NCBI GenBank assembly: GCA_003427395.1
Contig: BFEA01000104.1
Location: forward strand, 2,731,967-2,754,994
Direction of reading: 5' to 3'
Source of the DNA: Chara braunii
Taxonomy: Eukaryota; Streptophyta; Charophyceae; Charales; Characeae
DNA length: 23,028 nucleotides
The translations under genes and the position numbers were made by a program. Positions 9,370 through 20,164 of the stretch are shown here, piece after piece. Below the pieces are notes generated by a model. The model made no database searches. It had not been told where the DNA came from and worked only from the letters and a program-made list of their open reading frames with translations. The first letter of the stretch is position 1. Every line of letters starts with the position of its first letter.

Positions 9370-10857
9370 TTTTGGGAACCCGACAATCTGTAACCAACAA
9401 CAAACCCCCCTGTTAATAAAACGGGACTTTCATTGGCTGTCGTGGGTCAAAAGAGGAATATACACGATAGGGGACTTGTGGGACGTTAGAAAAAGTACCT
9501 GGAAATCAGCAGTACAACTTCGCCAACAATTAAACAACATTCGGAACCTTGAAGATAAACTGAGACAACTGAAAGAGGTCATACCCCTATCTTGGGTACG
9601 AGCTCTAAAACAAGTCCCGTGCATAAGAGAAGGGGACTGGGTAATAATAACAACCTCGCGTCGCCTCCCCATGATAGTGTATAAGGTGGGAAACCGTACA
9701 ACAGAGCGAGCGCAACTAGAGGCATATGACCCGGTCATGCCTGGGGCGTGATTATCCAAATTGCCCAGGAATCAGGACCTGGACATGCAAATTGTTTGGG
9801 CCTGCCTAATCAAAATCAAAGTATTAGGGAATGAAGCAGATGGATGGTGGGCCTATCAACCCTCAACCCCAATCTGCCAACTCCCCTTTGATCCGGAGGA
9901 GTGGAGATGGGAAGGAGGCACACCCCTTCCCTTTTGGAAATACACTGTTAAGGACTGCTACAGGAAAATCCACTCCACAAAAGACACTACAAACACCATT
10001 AAAAACAGATGGCGGCGGGACTCTCACTTGGAAATAGAAGACATGCATGGGTTCAGTTGGCCCCCATATGCTCGACTGATCCCAACGGCACAACGGGCCC
10101 TACAGTGGCAAATTATTTATCGTTGCCTACCCACACCGGATTGGGTAGTGTCAAAGTCACAATTGGAACAGAGAGGGGTACTTTCACCCATCTGCTCCTA
10201 CTGTCGCTCCTCCTCTCAGCGGCAGATAGCAGACCTAGAGCATTGTTTGCTTTATTGCCCAATGGCCCAACAGATTTGGCAATGGTGGAGCGCAGCCTGA
10301 CGTTGCCTCACCACCGACGAGCTCTCATGGGATCCAGCTCTGCTCTTGCTAGGATTGTCGAAGAAGTTGCTGCCGACGTGGTCATCATTCCACCTCAACC
10401 TCTTTAAATACACCAGGATGGAGGTGCTCATGACAACCTGGCGTGCCCGGTGTTCCCATGAAAGGAAAGAAACACACCTTTGGCTACCTTCAAGCAATAC
10501 AGCATATAGTAGACACAATAACACATAACATCCAAAAAGCCTGGTTGCAACTAAAGGACTCCCTGACGACAATAACGGACCAAGTACACAGGGATGAGCA
10601 TCTAACCACCTTCCAACACACATAGTTAGATCCAGGTAGGCAGATTGCAGAGATAGATGATTCTCTACACCTACAATGGAAACCCTGGTGGAAGGATACC
10701 CACAAGTGGAAATGGCAACCTCGATCGGCTTTTCACCCACCGATAGAGGGAGCTCCCATAATGGTCCCCCCTCCGGGTACCCACTGCTCTCGGGCACAAC
10801 CAACTAATGGTCAAAATCATAATGTTCCTCCACAATTCCCGCCCGACGCAGGGGACA
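9370..10857 (+). pseudogene. LINE ORF2 C-terminal region with zf-RVT-like zinc motif
   Basis: Frame 2 is readable from about 9370 to 10528 with TGA codons at 9749-9751 and 10298-10300, then frame 3 continues from 10527 to the LTR insertion, with a TAG near 10624. Around 10190-10290 a C-x2-C followed by EHC and a further C, ending in AQQIWQWW, matches the zf-RVT domain that closes plant L1-like ORF2 proteins. Coding continues right up to 10857, so the LTR element landed inside the ORF. Confidence 0.75.
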
Positions 10858-11770
10858 TGTGACGAACCACTTCCCAACCCTATGCCATCTTTCGTTCCCT
10901 TTCTTTTGCTTGCATCATACCAACCCCAGGAAAACCCCGTTTTGAGTTCTTGCTTTCGGGGGCCGCATTTTCCTTTTTTGAGAGCTTTTTTTTCCGACTG
11001 CTGAGTCCTGTTTTTCTTTTTTGCAAAGTCGGGAAATTCATGAGAATTTACGTGCGCCTTAGCGAACGCGCTAGGAATTGGGCTCGGTAGTTGGGAATTC
11101 TGGGATAAGCGGAACTTCGACGTGTCCTTTTTGGGTGTGTGAATGTGCTTGGGCGCATCGGGGAAAACTCTCGGAATTTTACTTGAGTACGAATAGGCGT
11201 AGGATTTTATTTTTTCGTATCGCTTTTTCTCGCGCGGATATGGTGGTTTCAATTTTGAATTAGGATAGAAGCAAGCTGTAACTGTTTCGGTGCCTTTTTT
11301 CCTTTTTGTTGACGGCACCGTGCATGCAAAAGCTTCCTCCTTTCTGTCCCCCACATCGCTCCCTCTCGCGCCTCCCTTCCCTTCTCCCTTCTTTCTCTCT
11401 CTCCCCGTCATTGTTTTTCCTTTTCCTTCTCTCTCTCTCTCCCGCCTTGCTTTCGCGCACCCATTTCCCTTTCTTGATCGTCTGAATCTTGGACCAGTCT
11501 TGCGCCACCTCTCGCGCCTTTTCTCTTCTCACCTCTGAGTCTGGCGTACGACGCCCGGTCGATCCCCCGATAACTCTCGCTTGCCAATCAGGTGTGTGGA
11601 TCGATATGACCTTCCTATCGCGCGACGAATCTGATTGGTTGAACCTTGAGTTCCGAGGGATCAACATGGCGTTCGCAGAGCACTCTTCTCAAAGTCTTCT
11701 CCTCATGCTTCTCCTCTTACACCTCAGCTTTCCTGTCGCCTTCTCCCCCTTCTATCTCCCCTGTCTCAAC

Positions 11771-11777
11771 TATAAAA
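11771..11777 (+). promoter_or_regulatory. TATA box of the LTR promoter
   Basis: TATAAAA follows a pyrimidine-rich stretch and lies about 25-35 bases before a pyrimidine-rich CTCTTACG region that is a plausible transcription start. This would put the U3/R boundary near 11800. Confidence 0.6.
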
Positions 11778-12026
11778 CCCGCAAGCGCGTCCGCAAATCT
11801 CTCTTACGTTCTCGACTCCTAAGCTAGCTTCCGGGAAGCAGTGGCTAGGCAGAGTGGATTGATGCGAGTCGGAAAGTCCTGTCGGGCTGACGATAGGCTG
11901 GCCGGTTGCGCGCTTGATCGCAACGACGGACTGTGGGATCCGGGCGAACCGTGTCGAGTTTACGAGAGCGGGGTGACGATCGCAGTGGTGGGAGTTAGCA
12001 CGCGACGACCGGGATCGTCGGTGCGG

Positions 12027-12109
12027 GTATGAGGCTCGATGATTGGAGTTGAGTGAGTGATTAGCCCAGGGCCATAATGGAATTAACGACGAATGCGTCT
12101 TTGTTGCAG
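12027..12109 (+). other. Candidate 83-nt intron in the LTR/leader
   Basis: GTATGA at 12027 can serve as 5' splice site, and TCTTTGTTGCAG ending at 12109 is a strong-looking 3' splice site. ATTAAC at about 12082 is a possible branch point. It lies downstream of the TATA box. This is motif evidence only. Confidence 0.3.
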
Positions 12110-12785
12110 ATTGTTATCCTTGGCATGAGTGTAAGGCGGCGACGCCAAACTTTTCTCTTTTCGGACCTTGTCATCTTCTATTTTGACTCTCTTTCCCTCG
12201 ACTCTCTCTCTTTCTCTCTCTCCTCTTGAATGATGGTGCGTCTGAATGATTGTCCCGCTCTTGAATGAGAATGATTCGGCATTCTGTGTGAAAGAACTTC
12301 TTCCGGAACTCTTCCATTAGTTTCCTGGGTAATCCTCCTACGCAAGGACCCTGTCTTTTTGTCTTGTGAACGGTGGATGCGTGTGTACTGAGTAATGCGA
12401 TCCATCTTTTCCTGTGCATGTCTCATTTTCGCACCTTCCAAAGTGAGTGCATGTATGAAATGTGTGACTCTTTTGTTGATTAGACGATTGTCATCGGGAT
12501 TTTGTTCGAGAATGCAAGAGTGTTTAGATCTGTAGCTCTGTTTGCACTGCGCATGCCATCTGCCTTATGCTGCACGACATCAGCAGCCGAGCCACGAGGC
12601 GGCCCTGAGAAACAAGGCACCCAAGGACCAACGTTGTGTTGAACAGATCAGACCCGTAGCCATATGCGTGATCAAGCTTATATGTGTTTGCTCTCTCTCT
12701 CTCTTGTGTCAAAAATATTGATTGGGGGATGCGCGAATCGCTTTTGTTCTTAATGACGTCTCATGATATTTTGTGATTGATTGAC

Positions 12786-13217
12786 ATGTGGAATGACAAG
12801 TACCCTTCGATTGGGCACCAGCCTCCCGTATCTCCCATCCCAACGCGACCTTTTCCTTACAGTGAGGAAAGGACACGTGTATGTGAGTGGGACGTACGAG
12901 AAGTCGTTGCACAAATCGGCGGGCAGTATTACTTCCCTCCGGCCAACCGCTGTTCTGGTTTCGTAGAAACCGGGTTTGTTATTATCGATACGCACTTCCC
13001 ACCTTACTCGGTATTGTTGCTATTTAACGAGGTGATCATCATTCCGTGGACGGCAGTAGAACCCCACTGGCCGCGCACTCTGTGCACCGAATGTCAGCGT
13101 TTTGAGTGCTACGAGCCCAGGGGTTTCCACTACCGTGTGCGGAGTGAAGACGAGCATAAAGAAAGAGCCACGCGACTGAGACTCTCCACGTCAGACTCGG
13201 AACTAACCAGCGAATGA
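12786..13217 (+). CDS. Unrecognised 143-codon ORF inside the LTR/leader
   Basis: The first true ATG is at 12786 and the ORF runs to a TGA at 13215. The product is soluble-looking, with a hydrophobic middle (VLLLFNEVIIIPW) and a C-x2-C-x4-C cluster (CTECQRFEC) near residue 100, then a charged Ser-rich tail. It resembles no family that I recognise. It is uninterrupted while every other reading frame of this element has stops, which is mildly suggestive but can be chance at this length. If the LTR is 2.7 kb, a second copy should exist beyond the window. Confidence 0.3.
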   Translation: MWNDKYPSIGHQPPVSPIPTRPFPYSEERTRVCEWDVREVVAQIGGQYYFPPANRCSGFVETGFVIIDTHFPPYSVLLLFNEVIIIPWTAVEPHWPRTLCTECQRFECYEPRGFHYRVRSEDEHKERATRLRLSTSDSELTSE

Positions 13218-13547
13218 CGACGAGACTTGATACGAAAACGGGACACGCGAAGCGTGCCCAAGCCTTTCTGTTCTAAACGACGGGCTGTAGCCCGGTGGGA
13301 GGCACGATAATACTTTTTGGATTTTATTTGGATCTTTCCCTCTCTTCCCACCTTGCCCGCGCGCGCATTCCGTGACGCGCGAAAACGATCGACTTGCTCC
13401 ATCGGACCAACACGGGGGATTTCAGTTCCGTCTGTGTCCCCACACTCAATTTCCAAAAATCCTTGGCACACCCCATCTTGCTGTTTTTCTGGGTCTCTTT
13501 TCCGCACAGCTAACACTCCGAATGGAAGACAGCACATGGCGTGAGGT

Positions 13548-13560
13548 TGGTATCGGAGTC
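13548..13560 (+). other. Primer binding site, initiator-Met tRNA type
   Basis: TGGTATCGGAGTC differs at two of the first twelve positions from TGGTATCAGAGC, the common plant retrotransposon site complementary to the 3' end of initiator-Met tRNA. It lies just upstream of gag, as required, and fixes the approximate end of the 5' LTR. Confidence 0.7.
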
Positions 13561-13587
13561 GACACGTGTCGATTCTGATGATAGTAA

Positions 13588-14760
13588 GCCGAACTGGTGA
13601 GAGGTAGGAGAGACCCTCCATTAGCTCGTCGAGATTGCCCAGTGACCAGGTCTCAGTCTGGAGCGGGTGCGCCCGCAACAACGGTAGACGGCACGAGGGT
13701 GATCGTTAGCATCCCTGCCCCCTTCCCCTTCTTCCCCAACCATACCCATCCCGAGGCTTGGCTGGAAGCTGTCGAAGCTCAAAACTACAACGCAACTGAT
13801 CTCCCCCGAGTTCTGACATTGCTACTTCGTAATACGTCGCATGACTGGTTTAGGAAACACACGTGGGTAGATTGGGAGACTTTTAAGCGTGCATTCTTGG
13901 CTCGATTCGACACGGTTAGTGAAGATGCCGCTTGGTACGTGCTAAAAAATCGACCTTAAGGACCAGGGGAACTGTTACCTGATTTCGCTGATCGATTTCA
14001 AACCACATTGGATAAATCCGGGCGGGACGAAAAATCTTCTCGAGATCTGTTTATTGATCACCTTCGAAGTCCGACCTTGAAAGGGAAACTACAGAAAAAA
14101 GTTTCGCCAAAAACAACCCAGTTATCGACTATCATTACTGAAGCGTTGGAGCTAGACTTGGCTGATACAAAAAAATATATCAACCAGGGACACGAAGACA
14201 TTACGGATACCATACGGGATGTAACGGCTAAAAGGCGATCATGGTGGCAGGCGGTCGAACGATTTTATCCCCGCCCCGACCGACCATGACCTTCCCAGCG
14301 GAATCGTTTCCGATATCCCGACTACTTCTCCTCCATCTCCCCCGGTGAATCAGTCGATCGCAGCCATTAGGAACGGAACTTCATCATACCCCCCTCGCCG
14401 ACAGTAACCAATCTACACCTTGCCCAGATAATCCATACGGCCACTACCAAGCAGTCCGAATGGATGAGCAACTTGATCCAAATACAGGGCGCTCATGTGG
14501 AACGGATGGAACAGATAATGAGCAGGTTCATTAAGCCTAACCCAGCTCCTGCTCGGCCTACCCCTGCATCGTTTCCACTCTTACCTGCTCCCCAGGCTCT
14601 AGGATTCGCACCTCGGTTTCCTCATCTAGCTAATCCGGTTGGAAGGATTGAGTGTTTTAACTGCAAACAGCCCGGGCATTTCGCTCGGGACTGTCCACAA
14701 CCGAAACGTAATCAGCCTTCCCCTGCTGCGGCCCCCGTCGCCCATAATCAAGGACAAGTG
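13588..14760 (+). pseudogene. Gag (capsid and CCHC nucleocapsid), with nonsense codons
   Basis: One continuous frame (frame 1) is open except for TAA at 13957-13959, TGA at 14287-14289 and TAG at 14368-14370. No in-frame ATG precedes the capsid region; a GTG at 13642, before TRSQSG, is where the initiator may once have been. The capsid part has PEAWLEAVE and the W-x3-F-x3-F-x5-F pattern (WETFKRAFLARF) of the retrotransposon gag family. A CCHC zinc knuckle (C-x2-C-x4-H-x4-C) lies at 14653-14694. The same frame continues into protease without a stop, so this is a gag-pol fusion type. All three stops can be explained by C-to-T change. Confidence 0.88.
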
Positions 14761-17700
14761 GCCACTTTGATGGATACGGATCGAGAAAGAGAACTCATGG
14801 CATATGCCACAGAGCAACCCTCCCCTTCGATGACAACGGCATCAACATCGGGAGCTTCTTCCCCCAACGCTGCTGACGTGGTCGATCCTCTCGAGTATCT
14901 CCATCTCGCAGGCATGATAGGAGTCATCCGATCGGTCCCAGATGATCTTGAGTGGGTCGATCGCGAATCCAATCCAGGACCACAGTTTCGGACAGGAGAC
15001 ATTAATTTACTGAAAACGCTCAAGCAGTTAGACATCCACGTTCCTATCCCCGTAGGGCATCTGCTCACCATATCTGAAACAGCGAACGATAAACTTTTAC
15101 AATACTGTCAGAAAAATAAAAAGCGTTTTACCTATCAACGCATACAACGAATGTTGAAAAAGAAAGAAGAAACTGAGGAAGTGGTATCCCCTGACCCGGA
15201 TACTAAGAAACCTGAAGCCGCACCCATAGCCGCCATCTCTTTAGCAGAAAAGGATCACTTCATACGAACTCGGCCGGTACTATGGAAAAGTGCGGAATGT
15301 GATTATGAAGTTTGGGGTAAGCCGTTTAACGCCCTGATCGACATAGGGTCTTCTGTAGTAGCCATATCGTTAGATACTATCAAAAAGACGGGACGACTTG
15401 GATCCATGCTTCCTCAATCTGGCAAAAACAATTATGTCTCTGCCGACGAGGAAGCAATGAACATCGCGGGTGTTATCGAGAACGTAGTTGTAAAGGTCGG
15501 GCGAGTACACGTCCTGGTTAACGCGCTCGTAATAGATGTATGTTCCTACTCGGTATTGTTGGGATTACCTTGGGCGATGGCGGTGGGCGCACGTCTGCAC
15601 TTCGATTCAAAACAATTGGTGCTCACACAAACTGGGGGGAAACCTCAGACTGTTCCTTTGCGGGTTTCCACCCGAACAATAAAGCGGGTTCCTAACTCGC
15701 CCCAAATAGGGATGATCCGACCCACTGATCCCGAAGAATGTTCCTTCTTGCGTCTCGGGGACGGAGTCAGGGAGCAAGAATACGGAGAAGAGATGCCCAG
15801 TAAAGAGGAATGGAAGCATCTGGTTGAACTTTTCGAACATGAAATCCCTAAAGAATTTCGAGTGTGCCCCGACACCGCTCAAAGCTTCCACGTGGACTCT
15901 GAAGACAGTGCGTTCATGCCTCTAACAACCCTAGTCAGTCCTTCAGTCCTCCTCAGGGAACCGATATTACAAGTCTCCGATCTGGCCGATGATTTGGAAC
16001 CCCCTCGCACCTTGTACGAGGGATCTCTTTCCTTACGAGCACGTTATCAGCAAACGGAACAGTATTTGGACGTTTCCGTTTTTCCGCCCCGATTATTACT
16101 AACGACAGGAGCCACTATCGCATTGATTAAACAAGAAGCGGAAACACCGGTAAGTGACGTGCCAAATCTAATGCAAGAAATGACAGATCTAACAAGACTA
16201 GCTGTGAAACCAACTTTGGTTGGGTCAGAAACTGACGCTGAAACTAAAGAAACGGAGATGATTAGCCCCACTGAGTCCCAGATGATAGTAACTGTCTTTT
16301 CTGTTCGCACCAGTAGTTCCGTCTTTTCTAGTGTTTATGAGCGGCGGGAACGACCAATTGATTGGATCGATATGCCCCTTAATATGTCCAAGGAATCAAC
16401 AATCCCCCTCCCGAGTCACGTTCCCACGGAACTCCGGAAGTCGTTGATCTGTGTATTGAATGGTTACGCAGAAGTGCTGAGCATGCATGATAATGATATT
16501 GGGTTAACTAATGTAATTGAACATGCCATTCTCACGAAGAATCATCTGCCCATTAGCTGCGCTCCCTACCGATATTCGCCATCTCGACGAGCGGCCGCCT
16601 TTCAGCGGATTAAGGAGTTCGAAGCTAATGGATGGATCGAACCCGCTATAGGACCATGGTCCTTCCCTGTAGTGATCGTACCTAAGAAGGCTGGAGGGAT
16701 TCGCATTTGCATTGATTATCGAAAGCTGAATGATATCACGATTAAAGATGTGTATGCCCTCCCCTTGATTGATGAGTTATTGAATGCGATTGGGAGTGCT
16801 CGATTTTTCAGCAAGTTTGATGTTCGGGATTCAATGTCCGATGGGTATCTGCAATGCCCTTGCGACTTTTCAGTGAACCATGAATATGGCCTTTCAGAAC
16901 TTCGTACGGAAAACTCGTTTGGCACAGAGCATCATCAACTACTGCGTGATTGTGTACATGGATGACATCTTGGTGTATTCGAGCTCCTATGAAGGACACG
17001 TGCAGCACATCGAATGGACACTGCATGCGTTACGAGATGCCGGTTTCAAGGTGGCGCTTGAGAAGAGTCAGTTTTTTCTCACCACCATTTCCTTCCTGGG
17101 GCATGTGGTGACAGACAAAGGAATCCAACCAGAGCCGCAGAAGGTGGCAGCTGTCAGGGACGCGCCAGTGCCTACTACTATCACGCAAGTTCGTGCCTTT
17201 CTAGGCCTAGTCTCGTATTACCGAAGATTTATTAAGGGCTTCGCGGCGATTGCGGGACCCCTCACAAATCTCCTATGCAAGGATCAACCGTTGATCTGGA
17301 CGCCGGAGTGCGATCAAGCATTTTCCAAACTCAAGGCTGCTCTCATTTCGGCTTCGGTCCTTATAAGACCGGATCCTGAAAAGCCTTTTGTTCTCATCAC
17401 CGACTGGCAGCCAGAGGCGATTTCGACGATCCTTGCCCAGGTGGGACCAAGCGGACTCGAGAGTGCGGTGGAGTATGCGTCCAAATCAATACCCGCCTGC
17501 AAGCGCAACTACGCCGCTCCGACGGGAGAATGCTATGCGGCCCTCTGGGGAATCAGTCACTTTCGTGCTTACCTATATGGGCGAAAATTCACCCTAGTGA
17601 CTGATCATGAGCCCCTGTTGGCTCTGAAGAGGTCGAAGGATTACTCGGGCATGATTGGGCGATGGGCAACGGTGCTGCAGAGCATGGACTTTGACATCTG

Positions 17701-17857
17701 TCATCGGAAGCACGAGAGACATGGGAATGCGGATGGATTGACACGACTGCACCGACCTGAGAAAGTTTCGAGGAATGAGGAGGTGATTCCGTGGAATGAA
17801 CCCGAGCAGAAGATTGGACCCCAGTACGGCCAAGTGGAGATTTTGTCGAAGCAGTAA
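14761..17857 (+). pseudogene. Pol: aspartic protease, reverse transcriptase, RNase H; internal deletion in RT
   Basis: The frame is continuous with gag until about 16835. The retropepsin region is near 15280-15600 with LLGLPWA downstream; its active-site triplet (D at 15340) reads D-I-G instead of D-T/S-G. RT begins near 16510 with WIEPAIGPWSFPVV, a lysine pair and RICIDYRKLN. After FSKFDVR at about 16832 some 35 codons are missing; homology resumes in frame 2 at 16844 (CNALATFQ, with TGA at 16874-16876). YMDD is at 16955-16966, LGHVV and YYRRFIKGFA follow, then RNase H with ITDWQ, YASKS and TDHEPLLAL. The frame ends at TAA 17855-17857. Dead by deletion, frameshift and active-site change. Confidence 0.92.
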
Positions 17858-17927
17858 GTGACACGAGGATTAATTTGCCTACTCTACTCTCTCCACAATT
17901 CAGACCCGTCTCTTCCCCTCTGTCATC

Positions 17928-19574
17928 ATGACTACCCCGTCTGACTTCACCACCCCTTCTTCTCCTACTAATTTTGCCCCTCTTACTTCCTCAGCTTTCT
18001 TTGCCACCCTCCCCGACAAATTCTATTATTTTTGCATGTGCATTGCACGGGTTTATGGGATCGACTGTCATCCCTTCGAAACTGGGTTTGTCGATTGGGT
18101 AGGATGTGCCACGTGTGTCAATCGTGCGCACGGGGTCTGCATACGATATCGGGCGAGTAGCAAGGAATGGAGGTGCCCCCTATGTAGAACAAACAAACTC
18201 CCCACGGAGGTTCGATTCGAGGCCGCACGTACGGACGACCCTGAATACGACGAAAAATATCGACGAGCGGAGGTTTGGACAGATAAAATTTTATTGGCAA
18301 AATTAGCAGGATTATCTTTGGGCCACCTCACCAAACACGACAGACGTAGGGTAACCAAGAGATCTCGGGACTATCGATGGATCAACGGTCATTTAGAAAA
18401 GCGTAAAACTGACGGATTGGGTTCGTGGCTGACAGTTCCTCATCCCTTCCAGAGATACGATTGGATCCGATCTGCTCACGAGGAACAGGCCGCCCATTTC
18501 GCGATACGCGTCACCGAGGCAACCGTAGACCAGAACCGACGGTTCTGGTCTAATAAACGAGATGATGTCAAATACATTGTCGCTAACTGTCTGGTCTGTG
18601 CCGCTGATCGCGCCCCTATATGGCGACCAAACACGATCGTACCCACGGAAGTAGGGCGTCCTTTTCAGCGAGTCAGTATGGACACGACCGATATTGACGT
18701 GCCACCTGGCCCAAACCGCTGTGGATATTCTATTTTATTAGCATTAATTGACTATTTTTCCAAATACATCGAAGTCTATCCCTGTAAGACCCGAAAAGCC
18801 GCAGAAATAGCCACGTATATCGAACGGTTCCTCTATACCTATCTAGATACGGAAGAAATTCTAACCGATAATGGATCTGAATTTAAAGGTGAGGTGGAGT
18901 AACTACTTGCGCAAAGGGGCGTCACGCTCCGACATACGGCACCCCACGTGTCTCAGTCGAACGGGTTGGCCGAGAATGCAAACCGTATGATTAAAACCGC
19001 CCTTCGCAGGAACTTAGCGGCACACGACACGCGCCCTTGGCCCGAAATTGTATATAAGATCGTCGGGATCCACCGGGCCACCCCTCACGAATCCACTGGG
19101 TTCACCCCCTTTCAGCTTCGAACTAATAGCCTCCCCTGTGTCGATTACCGGGGTAACTTAGAAATTACCGAAGCAGGGGGCAGAGACACGCGTGCGGCCC
19201 TCAAAGCCAAGGCCAAGAGGTACACCGACTTAATGGAACGGACCGTTCCAAAGCTAGCCTGGAAAAGGCAAAGGATGACCGAACTGGCCCACGGTAGACA
19301 GATCCGCAGCTATGAGGCTCGGAATGGGAATGCTGGGCCCCAGTACCAATATAAATTGGGGGACCTAGTGTAGGTACGTAAATGTGCACGCGACCGGAAA
19401 CTCGCTCCTAAGTTCTCTGGCTGCTTTCACGTTATCGAACTCGGATCCAACGGCGCCAACACGGTGCACATCGCAACAGAGGCTAGCGCCAGCCATAGCT
19501 CCGTCCCCATCGTCCGACATACCTCCTACCTCCGTCTCCTTCCTCCCTCCAACAAAAAAATTTTCCAGAATTAA
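17928..19574 (+). pseudogene. Integrase in its own ORF with N-terminal PHD-type zinc finger
   Basis: An ATG at 17928 opens frame 3, 70 bases after the RNase H stop and in a different frame. After a Thr/Ser/Pro-rich leader, residues 36-86 (18033-18185) carry C-x-C, C-x2-C, H-x2-C and C-x2-C with PHD spacing: C36, C38, C60, C63, H68, C71, C83, C86. Trp58 three residues before C60 is at an aromatic-cage position, but the usual Trp two residues before the zinc His is Arg. The HHCC integrase domain follows (H184, H190, C221, C224), then catalytic D252, D314 and E349 (34 codons after D314). The end is a GPY/F-like module (KLAPKFSGCF). Stops: TAA 18900-18902, TAG 19371-19373; final TAA 19572. No chromodomain is seen. 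Confidence 0.85.
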
Positions 19575-20035
19575 ATAATCATTCTAGAGTAAAATTACAT
19601 TTTAAATTTCAAATTTACACTCATTTAAAAAAATATTATTCTAATTTTAAAAATTTTCATCTTACTTGAAAACTTTCCGTCCAAGAATGGGGTATCCCTT
19701 CTTATTTGAAATGTATGCTAGAGATGGAATGAAAGTCTGGATGAGTTCATGAAATATTTTAATTGGACTATCATTCTAAGTAAGGATTTCCCGTCATAAA
19801 TAAGTTAATCCAATCTAAATTAGAAGCTATTTGTTATAGTAGAATGAAAGTCTGATTAAAACATTTCATAAACTCGTCCAGACTTTCATTCCATCTTGAA
19901 CAAATAGATGTAGTTGGAAGGGAAAATTCATATTTTGACAAGAAATTATCAAATGAAATTGAAAATTTTAGAATTGGACGAACATTGGAATGATAATTTA
20001 TAAATATGAAGGAGTTTTTTTTTATAAAATATTTT
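19554..20035. mobile_element. AT-rich foldback (MITE-like) insertion
   Basis: Composition drops to very AT-rich between GC-richer coding remnants. A 40-base arm at 19722-19761 is inverted at 19857-19896 with three mismatches, with weaker complementarity extending outward to the ends (TAATCATTCT near 19577 against the complement of a stretch near 19993). Part of the arm (GAATGAAAGTCTG) recurs directly at 19842. Ends are approximate and no target duplication was pinned down. It encodes nothing convincing and sits between the integrase and ORF-A of the LTR element. Confidence 0.7.
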
Positions 20036-20164
20036 TCAACTTTCATTTCTCGTGGGAATTTTTCTGTTGTCTTCTTCCTCGAAAAGCGAGGAAAACGACG
20101 ACGATCTAACCCTCTGTCCTCTTTCTCCCTCCTCTTGTCCCTTATCCTCCTCTCCGACCTAGCC
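20036..20164 (+). promoter_or_regulatory. Pyrimidine-rich leader with candidate splice acceptor before ORF-A
   Basis: The stretch 20105-20160 is strongly C/T-rich and ends in AG at 20161-20162, three bases before the ORF-A ATG at 20165. This is the form of a 3' splice site. A similar arrangement, a CT-rich stretch ending in CAG at 17901-17903, precedes the integrase ATG. Confidence 0.35.

Larger units (their letters stand above)
6258..10857 (+). mobile_element. Degenerate L1-like LINE (non-LTR retrotransposon), ORF2 remnant
   Basis: The order is APE-type endonuclease, linker, reverse transcriptase, thumb/connection, then a zf-RVT-like Cys/His region, as in plant L1-like elements. The reading frame breaks repeatedly: frame 2 for endonuclease, frame 1 near 7081-7278, frame 2 from 7280, frame 1 near 7741-7840, frame 2 for most of 7922-8870 and 9370-10528, then frame 3. 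ORF1 and the N-terminal half of the endonuclease are not recognisable. The 3' end is not reached because the LTR element interrupts coding sequence at 10858. The 5' boundary is approximate. Confidence 0.85.
10858..13547 (+). repeat. 5' LTR, inferred about 2.7 kb
   Basis: The start at 10858 is certain because 10858-11412 matches 22474-23028 with about 28 differences by hand count. The end is inferred from the primer binding site at 13548; it does not show a canonical terminal CA, so the exact base is uncertain. It contains pyrimidine-rich DNA (11330-11520, 11690-11770), a TATA box at 11771, a candidate intron, and a 143-codon ORF. If the LTR is shorter, 12100-13547 would be leader instead, and only the right-hand continuation of the 3' LTR can decide. 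Confidence 0.7.

Noticed and set aside
10671-11411. 246-codon minus-strand open frame
   Set aside because: It crosses the LINE/LTR junction at 10858 and is antisense to LTR DNA; a matching antisense frame appears in the 3' LTR only because the LTR is repeated.
13130-13681. 183-codon minus-strand open frame
   Set aside because: Antisense to the LTR ORF, the primer site and gag start; no motif.
19201-19574. Chromodomain at the integrase C-terminus
   Set aside because: After the GPY/F-like module only a short tail remains, and it lacks the aromatic pattern of a chromodomain.
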